Source: an uncultured Oscillibacter sp. (GTDB lineage: Bacteria > Bacillota_A > Clostridia > Oscillospirales > Oscillospiraceae). From it: a DNA stretch of 16,178 nt. The stretch spans positions 1-16,178 of the forward strand of contig CAQVQZ010000025.1 in assembly GCA_948902155.1 (NCBI GenBank), read 5' to 3'. The position numbers and the translations under genes are program-made. Numbering within the stretch: position 1 is the first letter of the stretch; each line of letters begins with the position of its first letter. This document shows positions 1 through 6,688 of the stretch, in pieces. The notes beneath the pieces were generated by a model that worked only from the letters and a program-made list of their open reading frames with translations, was not told the origin of the DNA and made no database searches.

Positions 1-383
1 CGCTTGGCGTGCCGCCCGCTGGGCCAGGGGTCGCAGAAGTTGATATAGATGCGGTCCACCTCGCCGGGGGCGAAGAAATAGGGCAGCTGGTCCGCGTTGG
101 CGCTGAGGAAGAAGACGTTGGTGAGCCCGGCGTTGACGCAGCGCTCCATGGCCACCACCATGGCGTCCGGCACCATCTCCACCGCCAGGAACAGCACGTC
201 CGGCTCTGCGGCGGCGGTTCCGGCGGTAAAGCGGCCCTTGCCGCAGCCCAGCTCCAGCCGCAGCTCCCGGCATTGGAGCATCAGCTCCCGCCAATGGCCG
301 GCGTGGTCGTAGGGGTCCCGGATCAGACGATCGCCGCAGCGCTCCATCCGGGGGATCAGGTTTTTCTTTTTCCGCATTCGCAT
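1..383 (-). CDS. trmB: tRNA (guanine-N7-)-methyltransferase, N-terminal 127 residues, cut by window edge
   Basis: TrmB makes m7G46 in tRNA using S-adenosylmethionine, in the cytoplasm. Reading the minus strand gives a protein starting MRMRKKKNLIPRM, with the SAM-binding motif LELGCGKGRF near residue 43 and the family signature VDRIYINFCDPWP followed by RHAKR at the window edge, where catalytic-domain residues of TrmB lie. The start at 383 is preceded by CAGGAGGAC. A second in-frame ATG lies two codons in (377) and cannot be excluded. The C-terminal part lies outside the window. It is the last visible gene of a minus-strand group; the TudS-like gene ends 24 bp upstream of its start, so co-transcription is likely. 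Family membership is recognised from the motifs. Confidence 0.95.
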   Translation of the reverse strand, partial: MRMRKKKNLIPRMERCGDRLIRDPYDHAGHWRELMLQCRELRLELGCGKGRFTAGTAAAEPDVLFLAVEMVPDAMVVAMERCVNAGLTNVFFLSANADQLPYFFAPGEVDRIYINFCDPWPSGRHAK

Positions 384-407
384 AGGGCGGCGTCCTCCTG
401 ATAGTGT

Positions 408-944
408 TTATAGCAAGGTTTGGACCTTGGCGGCGGCGTCTCCGCCGCCTTTCAGGCCGATCATGGGGATGGAGAGCCCTTCCTCCTCCAGCCTCCGGGA
501 GAGGGCGGCGATGAACAGGCCCCGGCCCGGGATTTCCGTATCGTGGTCCGAGGTGGTCTCCACGCCGCAGTTGGGGGAACGGTCGGCACCGATGAGGCCG
601 ATGATTTCAAAGCCGTGCCGGTGGTATTCCTCGATCTGCCACAGCACCTGGTCGACCAGGGCCTCCAGCCGCCGGGCGGCGGGGGGATTCTGCATCTCCC
701 GGCGGATGCGGGTGTTTTCCACCGTCACCGGACGTTCCACCCCGCGGGGGTCTCCACGGTCCAGGCCCAGGCAGCAGAGCTCCGGGCAGGGCATCTGGAC
801 GAGGCCGACGTCGTTGTCCAGGAGGAGCCGGACGACCTCCCGGAACGCCGCGGGATGGACGGCGGTGCCGTCGGAGATGGCGTTTTGGTTCAGGAGGCAG
901 TGGGCAAGGAAGACGACTTTTCGGCTTCTTTTGTCTGTGAACAT
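408..944 (-). CDS. TudS-related putative desulfidase (DUF523-like family)
   Basis: A 178-aa protein resembling the TudS/DUF523 family, whose characterised members remove sulfur from thiouracil with a [4Fe-4S] cluster held by three cysteines. The three expected cysteine sites are visible: C16 in AHCLLNQN, C53 in MPCPELCCLG, and C126 in DRSPNCGVE. The end of the protein carries the glycine-rich GLKGGGD. It is closest to the sub-group annotated as CD3072-type TudS-related desulfidases, from memory of that family. The start at 944 has GGGGGTGA 8 bp upstream. It sits between the DUF1599 gene (67 bp upstream) and trmB (24 bp downstream), all on the minus strand. The substrate is unknown; a role in thiolated nucleobase or nucleotide turnover is an inference, weakly supported by the tRNA-modification neighbour. 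Confidence 0.8.
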   Translation of the reverse strand: MFTDKRSRKVVFLAHCLLNQNAISDGTAVHPAAFREVVRLLLDNDVGLVQMPCPELCCLGLDRGDPRGVERPVTVENTRIRREMQNPPAARRLEALVDQVLWQIEEYHRHGFEIIGLIGADRSPNCGVETTSDHDTEIPGRGLFIAALSRRLEEEGLSIPMIGLKGGGDAAAKVQTLL

Positions 945-1011
945 GGACAGTCACCCCCTGAAAGCGTTATCAAATGTTACAGATTTAGGGAATATGGATT
1001 TGCCCGCTGCG

Positions 1012-1608
1012 TCAACCGTTTCCGCGCAGCTTCGCGTCCATCTTGATCAACGCGAAAATGCAGTAGTTAATGATATCATGCAGCTGTGCGATCACGCCCT
1101 CCGAAACAGAGCATTTCCCGGCGTTCGCCAAAATCTTCCGAATCCGGTACACGCGGATAATCACCTGATCGGTCATGGACGTGATCGACATGCTTTTCCA
1201 AGCGTCGTCATAGTCCGTGTTCTTTTTCAGCAGAAGCTCTTTCACGATCTCCCTCTGCGCCCGGTAAGCTTCATAGAGCCTCTCCCCGCCGATCTCATCA
1301 AACACCGAGAGATTGCCGATGATCTCCCCGTCGGAGGGAATCCCGGAAGAGGGGTCCAGTTTCATCAGGAACATGATGCAGTAGTTGATAATCCCCACAT
1401 ATTCCACGTCCCGCCCCTCGGGGATGCAAGCCTGATCGTGCTTTTCCTCCAGGGTCCGGATACGCTTGGCTTTTCTCCAAATCTCGTCGTTCAGCGACTG
1501 AGGGCGGAACAGCAGCCAGGTAGGGCCGTAATCGGCGTTTTTGCTCTGGAAGAGCCGGAAGCAGTAATCGAAAATCGTGTCAAACTGTTCGTACAATTCA
1601 GATGCCAT
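1012..1608 (-). CDS. DUF1599 protein with two internal repeats
   Basis: A 198-aa soluble protein made of two clearly related halves. Residues 22-85 contain KNADYGPTW, a basic KAKRIRTLEE helix and IINYCIMFLMKLD. Residues 129-191 repeat this as KNTDYDDAW, RVYRIRKIL and IINYCIFALIKMD. This is the tandem-duplication layout of DUF1599 proteins. I recall that family as a nucleotide-modification-associated domain, but no reaction is established for this protein. The start at 1608 follows GAGGG, and a good minus-strand promoter lies at 1659-1687. It appears to be the first gene of an operon with the TudS-like gene and trmB. A nucleotide- or RNA-linked role would fit that context but is inference. Confidence 0.75.
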   Translation of the reverse strand: MASELYEQFDTIFDYCFRLFQSKNADYGPTWLLFRPQSLNDEIWRKAKRIRTLEEKHDQACIPEGRDVEYVGIINYCIMFLMKLDPSSGIPSDGEIIGNLSVFDEIGGERLYEAYRAQREIVKELLLKKNTDYDDAWKSMSITSMTDQVIIRVYRIRKILANAGKCSVSEGVIAQLHDIINYCIFALIKMDAKLRGNG

Positions 1609-1658
1609 AAGAATACCCTCTGTTCAGACGTAAAATAAGGCCCTTGCCTGTTTCCAAC

Positions 1659-1687
1659 AATATAGCAGAAACGCCCTCGAAATGCAA
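1659..1687 (-). promoter_or_regulatory. Sigma-A-type promoter for the DUF1599-tudS-trmB group
   Basis: On the minus strand TTGCAT (1687-1682) is followed after 17 bp by TATATT (1664-1659), with a TGC extension just before the -10. The predicted start is about 45 bp upstream of the DUF1599 start codon. No other convincing promoter was seen inside the three-gene group. Confidence 0.6.
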
Positions 1688-1779
1688 GAGGCCTGAAAGC
1701 GTCCAACCGCGTCCAATCGCGCATTTCATTACTACTTTTCGATTTTCCCATAAACCTTTGCAGGGGTGATATAAAAATA

Positions 1780-1808
1780 ATGCAGGGGCGGCTATCAATC
1801 GCCCCTGT
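1780..1808. repeat. REP-like short palindromic element, copy 1
   Basis: Perfect 8-bp arms CAGGGGCG (1783-1790) and CGCCCCTG (1800-1807) flank a 9-nt loop. A 25-nt stretch from 1780 matches a second copy from 11411 at 22 positions. Both lie in gene-poor DNA beside decayed sequence, as expected of REP-like intergenic repeats. Confidence 0.5.
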
Positions 1809-1812
1809 ATTC

Positions 1813-2100
1813 CGCTCCTATCCGGGAAAACTCCCAAATCGGACCATTTATCGATAGTCCCGCCCTATACATAACGACCTTGATGACTTTTCCGCCGCCG
1901 ATGTAAACCCCGATATGGCCTTTCAGCCAGACGGCTTCCCCGAGGTGATTTTCCGGCAATCGGTTGAGACACCGTTACAAACCTGGAGCATGCGGTCTGC
2001 TCCAATATCGGGAACGCTGTTTGACATATAGATCACACCGCCGATCCATCCCCAATGAATCCTCCTGATTAAGTAAGCGAAACGAAGACAATGAATACAG
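1813..2100 (-). pseudogene. NlpC/P60-type cell-wall hydrolase remnant, frameshifted
   Basis: Reading the minus strand, one frame gives LIRRIHWGW, then SNSVPDIGADRMLQ and NGVSTD, before drifting to a stop near 1923. A +1/-1 shift around 1945-1960 continues the family pattern as LGEAVWLKGHIGVYIGGGKV. These are landmarks of the NlpC/P60-type amidases common in clostridia and their phages; the GHIGVYIG stretch carries the catalytic histidine. The catalytic cysteine, normally just before the LIK-WGW segment, is absent (alanine at that place). The N-terminus is missing and the homology fades near 1860, perhaps with a second shift. No intact reading frame spans the match, so it is called a dead fragment, possibly prophage-derived. 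Family recognition is from memory of motifs. Confidence 0.55.
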
Positions 2101-2182
2101 ATCAAAGACAGGGATGTACTCAAAGAAAAGCCTCGCCAATTACGATCCGTGGGACCAAGGCGAGCCCATCCCTAAAGCGGGT

Positions 2183-2262
2183 ACCTGCGCCCCCAAAGGC
2201 CGTCTATGGAGCGGTCTTCCTCGCGCGATCGACAGGTGTATGCATCAAAATCGGGCGCAGGT
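2183..2262 (+). ncRNA. Candidate structured RNA upstream of a terminator-like hairpin
   Basis: ACCTGCGCCC (2183-2192) pairs perfectly with GGGCGCAGGT (2253-2262) around a 60-nt interior, which can form a smaller GGCCG/CGGTC stem at about 2198-2216. One base later begins a 16-bp perfect hairpin. A long closing stem stacked beside a terminator is typical of small RNAs and riboswitch-like leaders. I do not recognise a known RNA class, and no clear promoter was found upstream. The strand is uncertain because both stems are symmetrical. The rest of 2100-2490 shows no gene. Confidence 0.3.
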
Positions 2263-2263
2263 G

Positions 2264-2298
2264 AAAAGGCTCTGAAAACTGCGTTTTCAGAGCCTTTT
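2264..2298 (+). terminator. 16-bp perfect hairpin, putative terminator
   Basis: The arms at 2264-2279 and 2283-2298 are perfectly complementary with a 3-nt TGC loop. The right arm ends in TTTT, but the following bases (GCAGTTTATTT) are only moderately U-rich. The element is nearly symmetrical and could act on either strand. A weaker alternative pairing, AAACTGC (2276-2282) with GCAGTTT (2299-2305), overlaps it. Confidence 0.55.
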
Positions 2299-2492
2299 GC
2301 AGTTTATTTCGCCTATTTTCCAAATCCGAGGGTTGTTATATCACATTTTTACTGGCGCCACCGCCCGGCAATTCGCGCATTCCCCCACCTTTCTCTATTA
2401 CGGAAACCAGCCGCCCGCAAACGTTGAAGAGCCTGCCCGGCCCGCCCGGCCGCCGGTTTGCGGTCTGCGATGGAAAACCTGAAAAGTATGTA

Positions 2493-2521
2493 TTGAAAAA
2501 AGCAAAAACGCCGGATATAAT
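2493..2521 (+). promoter_or_regulatory. Near-consensus sigma-A promoter for the DHH gene
   Basis: TTGAAA (2493-2498), a 17-bp spacer, then a perfect TATAAT (2516-2521). The predicted transcript starts near 2528, just upstream of or within the ribosome site of the small leader reading frame. It is the only good promoter upstream of the DHH gene. Confidence 0.75.
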
Positions 2522-2538
2522 AGGAGGAGTTAGCCGCC

Positions 2539-2577
2539 ATGGACAGAGGAAGAAACCCCTTGCGCGGCTGTGAATGA
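2539..2577 (+). CDS. Possible 12-aa leader peptide
   Basis: An ATG at 2539 opens a 12-codon frame (MDRGRNPLRGCE) ending in TGA at 2577. It lies directly after the promoter and 8-10 nt behind AGGAGGAG. Its stop overlaps another ATG (2574) in the frame of the following gene as ATGA, so translational coupling to a longer form of the DHH protein is formally possible. The DHH gene has its own better start 60 bp on. The peptide has no run of one amino acid that would suggest classical attenuation. It may only be a chance frame with a good ribosome site. Confidence 0.3.
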   Translation: MDRGRNPLRGCE

Positions 2578-2633
2578 AAGAGACACGGTGTTGTTTGAGA
2601 CGGCGCCAAAAGTTGACCAGGAGGTACGGTTTG

Positions 2634-4151
2634 ATGACATTAGAGGATTTACTGCACTATGAAAACATTGTAATCCAATGCCATGACGACCCGGACGCAG
2701 ACGCCATCGCCAGCGGCTACGCGCTGCTGAACTACTTGGAGAGCCGGGGGAAGTCTCCCCGGCTGGTATACAGCGGCGGGCGGAAAGTCACAAAAAACAA
2801 TCTGCTTCTGATGATCGAGAAGCTGAACATCCCTCTGGAGCATGTGCGGGGAACGGACGACGAGGCGGAGCTTTTGATCACGGTGGACTGCCGGGCCGGA
2901 CAGCGCAACGTTTCGGCGCTGCCCTGCCGGACGCTGGCGGTCATTGACCACCACGAGCTGGATATGGGAGAGGTCCTGCCGGAGCTGCAGGAGGTGCGGA
3001 TGGACTGCAGCGCCTGCGTCACCGTGATCTGGGCCATGCTGAAAAAGGCCGGGTTCCCCATTGAGGACCGCCTGCTGTCCACCGCGCTGTACTATGGCCT
3101 GTACATGGATACCCAGAGGTTCAAGGGCGCCGAGAAGCTGGACCGGGAGATGCTGGACGCCCTGCGGTTCGATTGGGACATCGTGCTCCTGCTCCAGAGC
3201 GCGGATATGGCCCTGGACGACTTCCGGACTGCGGGCAGCGCCTTCATGAATCTGCGCTACCATCCGGAGTACCATTTCGCCCTGGCTCCGGTGGACACCT
3301 CCGAGCCGTATATGCTGGGCGTCGTCAGCGACATGATGATGGACGTCCATGAGCTGTCCGTGTGCGTCGCCTACTGTCTGCTGGAGCGGGAACGGTGTAT
3401 CAAAGTCTCCGTGCGCTGCTGCAAGCGCAGGGACCGGGCGGACGACCTGGTGCACTGGCTTGTCCGGGACATGGGGGACGACGGCGGCGGCGACCGGACC
3501 AAGGCCGCAGGCCGGCTGCCCCTGGCCCTGCTGGAGAAGAACTGCCCGGACGGCAGCCTGCTCTATACCGCCGGAGAGCTGATTTTCCAGCGGCTGACCG
3601 ACTATTTCCACACCCCGCTCCGGCGTCTCGCCCCCCGGGCGGAGGAGTTCTGCAAGGAGAAGGCGGAGCTTTACCACAAGAAGAAGGCCCTTGCGGGCTA
3701 TGTGCGGGCCATGGACCTGTTCCCGGAGGGGACGGAGATCCTTCTCCGTACGCCGGAGGGAGACATCATCCAGAAAGCCTCTCCCGAGCTCTGCATCCTG
3801 ATCGACGGGAAGCGCGAGGTCTCTCACATCACGGAAGAGGAGTTGCGGAGAAATTACGAGCTGACGGACGAGGAGTTCCCCATGGACGGGGAGTGGCTGT
3901 GGCAGCCGAAGGTATACCACGCCGGGAAAAAAGAGGCGGTGCTCCTGGCTCCCTGCGCCAAAAAGTGCGTGGCCAAGGACGCCCCCCGGGTCTGGGCCGC
4001 TCCGCTGAACTGCCGGTTGGAGGTCCTTGCGTGGGGCGACTGGCATCTGGGCGAGATCGGGGACTGGCTGGTCTGCCAGGAGGACGACCATCAGAACGCG
4101 TACATCATCCCGAAGTCGGCGTTCGAACAGTCCTATGAGAGGGTAGAGTGA
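2634..4151 (+). CDS. DHH-family phosphoesterase with extra C-terminal domain
   Basis: A 505-aa cytoplasmic protein. The N-terminal half has the DHH phosphoesterase motifs: CHDDPDADAIASGYA (metal ligands H17, D21, D23), D85 in TVDCR, D105-H106-H107, and YYGLYMDTQRF around D159. A DHHA1-like glycine-rich motif GGGDRTKAAGRLP is at 284-296. This family includes RecJ, oligoribonucleases and cyclic-dinucleotide hydrolases; the substrate here is not evident. Residues from about 360 form a separate domain ending GDWLVCQEDDHQNAYII-KSAFEQSYE, which resembles PGDYG-type domains. The start at 2634 was chosen over the in-frame ATG at 2574 because it has AGGAGG 9 nt upstream and begins right at the conserved fold. 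It has its own promoter and terminator, so it is probably a single-gene unit. An EAL-type c-di-GMP phosphodiesterase lies in the same window, but no functional link is shown. Confidence 0.8.
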   Translation: MTLEDLLHYENIVIQCHDDPDADAIASGYALLNYLESRGKSPRLVYSGGRKVTKNNLLLMIEKLNIPLEHVRGTDDEAELLITVDCRAGQRNVSALPCRTLAVIDHHELDMGEVLPELQEVRMDCSACVTVIWAMLKKAGFPIEDRLLSTALYYGLYMDTQRFKGAEKLDREMLDALRFDWDIVLLLQSADMALDDFRTAGSAFMNLRYHPEYHFALAPVDTSEPYMLGVVSDMMMDVHELSVCVAYCLLERERCIKVSVRCCKRRDRADDLVHWLVRDMGDDGGGDRTKAAGRLPLALLEKNCPDGSLLYTAGELIFQRLTDYFHTPLRRLAPRAEEFCKEKAELYHKKKALAGYVRAMDLFPEGTEILLRTPEGDIIQKASPELCILIDGKREVSHITEEELRRNYELTDEEFPMDGEWLWQPKVYHAGKKEAVLLAPCAKKCVAKDAPRVWAAPLNCRLEVLAWGDWHLGEIGDWLVCQEDDHQNAYIIPKSAFEQSYERVE

Positions 4152-4156
4152 GATAG

Positions 4157-4203
4157 AGGCAAAGGCCCGTTCCGGTTTGGAACGGGCCCTTGTGTTTGCC
4201 TTT
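4157..4203 (+). terminator. Rho-independent terminator after the DHH gene
   Basis: A GC-rich core GGCCCGTTCC / GGAACGGGCC with a short GTTT-type loop is extended outward by AGGCAAA / TTTGCCT. The whole structure starts 6 bp after the DHH stop codon and ends in TTT. It separates the DHH gene from the LRR operon. Confidence 0.75.
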
Positions 4204-4283
4204 CGTGCGCAAACCCCGGGGCGGCGGGGAATGCGTTATTTCCACGAATGCTTTTAGAAAGCCTCTAGCCAAATCTCTCCCGA

Positions 4284-4295
4284 TTGTGGTATACT
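4284..4295 (+). promoter_or_regulatory. Extended -10 promoter for the LRR-VWA-nitroreductase operon
   Basis: TATACT at 4290-4295 is preceded by TGG, matching an extended -10. No good -35 is found at 16-18 bp upstream, which fits an extended -10 promoter. It is 34 bp upstream of the LRR start codon. Confidence 0.5.
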
Positions 4296-4329
4296 ATGAT
4301 TTCGAAAACACCGGGAGGTGAACGCGCCT

Positions 4330-5310
4330 ATGGAAACGCTCAGCGGCTTGAGCAACTGGAGGCTGGTTCTCCGCCGGGAGGAAACCGGGATCACCCTCCT
4401 CCGGGCCGGAACTCCGGACCGCAAGGCCATCCTGCCGGAGCAGCTGTTTGGCCTGCCGGTCACCGCCCTGGGGGACCGGGCCCTGGCCCCGGAGCGGCAG
4501 CGGGAGGAGGGCGGCGAAGCCGTCCTGGTCACCTGTGGGCCTCCGGAGAAGGAAGCGGCGTGGGACAACCGTGGGCTTCAGGACCTGACCCTGCCGGAGT
4601 CTTTGCGGGCCGTGGGGGACTACGCGCTGTTGAACTGTTCCGCCCTGAAAACCCTGCGTATGCACGACGGGGTCTCCCGCTGGGGCGGCGGGGCCCTGAT
4701 GAACTGCCGGAGCCTGGACACCTTCCACCTGACCCGCTCCGGCCCGGTCCAGGGGGAAACCCTGGCCTACCTGGCCGGGGAGTTGTCCCGGGAACTGGAC
4801 GTGACTATCCGGGACGGCGGCGGCACGGCGCGGCTGCTGTTCCCGGAGTACACGGAGCTTTACGAGGAGAACTGCCCCGCCCATCACTTCGACTATTTCA
4901 TCTCCGGCGCGGGCTACCCCTATCACCACTGTTTCCGGCAGAAAAAGCTGTCCTTGAAGGAGTATGACGCCCTCTGGCGGGACTTTTTGGGCATGGAACA
5001 CGACGAGGACGCCGCCCTCCGGCTGGCCTGGCGGCGGCTCCGCTGGCCCGCAGAGCTGGGGCCGGAGGCGGAAGCGAATTACCGGGACTACCTCCGCTCC
5101 CACAGCGGCGAGGCCCTGCGCCTCCTGCTGGACGAGGGGGACCTGGAGGGTCTGCCCCGTCTGCTGGAGCTGGCCCCGCCGGACCGGGAAGCCCTCTCCG
5201 CCGCCTGTGCCCAGGCCCGTGAAATGGGAGCCGCCGGGGCGCTGGCGGTGCTGCTGGAGGAGCGGCGGAGGCGGTTTCCGTCTGGCATGGAGAAATCCTT
5301 TACACTGTAG
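4330..5310 (+). CDS. BspA-like leucine-rich repeat protein with helical C-terminal half
   Basis: A 326-aa protein without signal peptide or membrane segment. Residues about 34-135 hold BspA-type (LRR_5) repeats: LPEQLFGLPVTALGDRAL, then LTLPESLRAVGDYALLNCSALKTL and GALMNCRSLDTFHL. Residues 165-200 are aromatic and end in HHFDYFISGAGYPYHHCF. Residues 205-315 are mostly amphipathic helix and look like short helical repeats. ATG at 4330 follows GGGAGGTGA; an in-frame GTG at 4318 lies inside that ribosome site and is less likely. The VWA gene starts 16 bp downstream. BspA-type repeats are usually binding surfaces, so a substrate-recognition or scaffold role beside the VWA and MoxR proteins is inferred. 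I know of similar LRR plus helical proteins next to VWA/MoxR genes in related clostridia but cannot name a function. Confidence 0.75.
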   Translation: METLSGLSNWRLVLRREETGITLLRAGTPDRKAILPEQLFGLPVTALGDRALAPERQREEGGEAVLVTCGPPEKEAAWDNRGLQDLTLPESLRAVGDYALLNCSALKTLRMHDGVSRWGGGALMNCRSLDTFHLTRSGPVQGETLAYLAGELSRELDVTIRDGGGTARLLFPEYTELYEENCPAHHFDYFISGAGYPYHHCFRQKKLSLKEYDALWRDFLGMEHDEDAALRLAWRRLRWPAELGPEAEANYRDYLRSHSGEALRLLLDEGDLEGLPRLLELAPPDREALSAACAQAREMGAAGALAVLLEERRRRFPSGMEKSFTL

Positions 5311-5326
5311 AAAGAGCAATGGTTTT

Positions 5327-6676
5327 ATGGAACAAAAGGACTTTGCCGGCATCGGCCGGGACATCCTCTTCGCCGCCCGGAACGAGCTGTATATGAGCCT
5401 GCCCTATCTGGACGCGGCGCTGTGCGCCCTGGACTTTGCCCCCGGCGGCGGCGTGACCCTGTCCCTGGCCACCGACGGCGAAACGCTGTACTACGACGGC
5501 TCCTGGCTGGCGGAGCGCTATCTCCGGGGGCCGGTCCTGACCAACCGGGCCTATCTCCATGTGGTCCTCCACTGTCTTCTCCGGCACCTGGCGAAGAAGC
5601 GGGGGAAGGTCCCGGAGCTCTGGGACCTGGCCTGTGACGCGGCGGTGGAGAGCATCCTGGACGAGCTGGACTATCCCTCCCTGAACAGTACGCTTTCCCC
5701 TGTGAAGCAGAAGTTTTACGGCGAGTGCCGCCGGGACATGCCCGTGCTGACGGCGGAGGGCATCTATCGCCGCCTTCTGCGGCTGGGACTGCCGGAATAC
5801 GAGCTGGCCCAGTTCCAGCGGGCGGTCCTGGTGGACGACCACGGCCTCTGGGACCCGGAGCGGCAGGACGGCCAGGAGCAGAGCCAACGGCAGGACCAGA
5901 AGTGGCAGGACCTCTCCGGCAAGACCCAGACGGGGCTGGAAACCGTGCTGTCGGACAAGGGGTCCGGCGCGGAGGCCGTGCTGGAGCAGGTCCGGGTGGC
6001 GGTTCGGGACGACGTGGATTACCGGGCCTTCCTCCGCCGCTTCGCCGCCCCCAGGGAGGTGGCGGCGGTGGACGGGGACGCCTTTGACTACGGCTTCTAC
6101 GCCTACGGCCTCCGGCTCTACGGCAACATGCCTCTGGTGGAGCCGCCGGAGACCCGGGAGGAAAAGCGCATTGAGGATTTCGTCATCGCCGTGGACACGT
6201 CCATGTCCACCTCCGGGGAGCGGGTGCGGCAGTTCCTGGCCTGCACCTACGCTATCCTGCGGAGCAGCGGGACGTTTACCAGGAAGGTCAATATCCGGGT
6301 CATACAGTGCGACGACCAGATACGGTCCGACACGGTCATCCGGGACCTGGAGGACCTGCGGGCGTATATGGAGGATTTCCAGCTCATCGGCGGCAGCGCC
6401 ACGGACTTCCGGCCGGTGTTTGAACACGTGGCCCGTCTTCAGGAGGCCAGGGCCTTCACCAGCCTCCGGGGGCTGCTGTACTTCACCGACGGTATGGGGA
6501 TTTATCCGGAGAAGCGGACGCCCTACGAGACGGCGTTCATTCTCTTAGGCGAACCGCCGCTGTCCGTAAAGACGCCGCCTTGGGCGATTCGGCTGGTGCT
6601 GGAAGCCCCGGACCTGGAGCGGGCAGCGGAGCAATTGCCAGACGAGATTGACTTGGACGAGCTGCCGGAGCTGTGA
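5327..6676 (+). CDS. VWA domain protein with N-terminal DUF2201-type (metallopeptidase-like) domain
   Basis: A 449-aa cytoplasmic protein. The C-terminal VWA-like domain (about 283-449) has a complete metal-ion-dependent adhesion site: DTSMS at 290-294, T359 in GGSATDF, and D388 in YFTDGMG. The N-terminal part matches the putative metallopeptidase domain that precedes this VWA type (DUF2201_N). However, its zinc motif reads HVVLHCLLRH at 78-87, with valine where HExxH needs glutamate, so peptidase activity is doubtful. Residues 175-205 are a Gln/Asp-rich linker. The start at 5327 is the first ATG after the LRR stop; its ribosome site (GAAAGAG) is weak, suggesting translational coupling. VWA proteins of this kind typically work with MoxR AAA+ ATPases, and one is encoded 0.9 kb downstream. 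The nitroreductase gene follows by 12 bp. Confidence 0.8.
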   Translation: MEQKDFAGIGRDILFAARNELYMSLPYLDAALCALDFAPGGGVTLSLATDGETLYYDGSWLAERYLRGPVLTNRAYLHVVLHCLLRHLAKKRGKVPELWDLACDAAVESILDELDYPSLNSTLSPVKQKFYGECRRDMPVLTAEGIYRRLLRLGLPEYELAQFQRAVLVDDHGLWDPERQDGQEQSQRQDQKWQDLSGKTQTGLETVLSDKGSGAEAVLEQVRVAVRDDVDYRAFLRRFAAPREVAAVDGDAFDYGFYAYGLRLYGNMPLVEPPETREEKRIEDFVIAVDTSMSTSGERVRQFLACTYAILRSSGTFTRKVNIRVIQCDDQIRSDTVIRDLEDLRAYMEDFQLIGGSATDFRPVFEHVARLQEARAFTSLRGLLYFTDGMGIYPEKRTPYETAFILLGEPPLSVKTPPWAIRLVLEAPDLERAAEQLPDEIDLDELPEL

Positions 6677-6688
6677 GGGAAAGGGCCT

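Noticed and set aside
427..1638. A 403-codon plus-strand frame across the TudS-like and DUF1599 genes
   Set aside because: It spans two well-supported minus-strand genes and the gap between them, and its translation is low-complexity Arg/Ser/Pro.
2574..2633. Upstream ATG at 2574 as the DHH gene start
   Set aside because: It has no ribosome site of its own and adds a basic 20-residue stretch outside the conserved fold. ATG 2634 has AGGAGG at good distance.
2649..4091. A 480-codon minus-strand frame opposite the DHH gene
   Set aside because: Same GC-driven shadow effect; no motifs and no suitable start signals.
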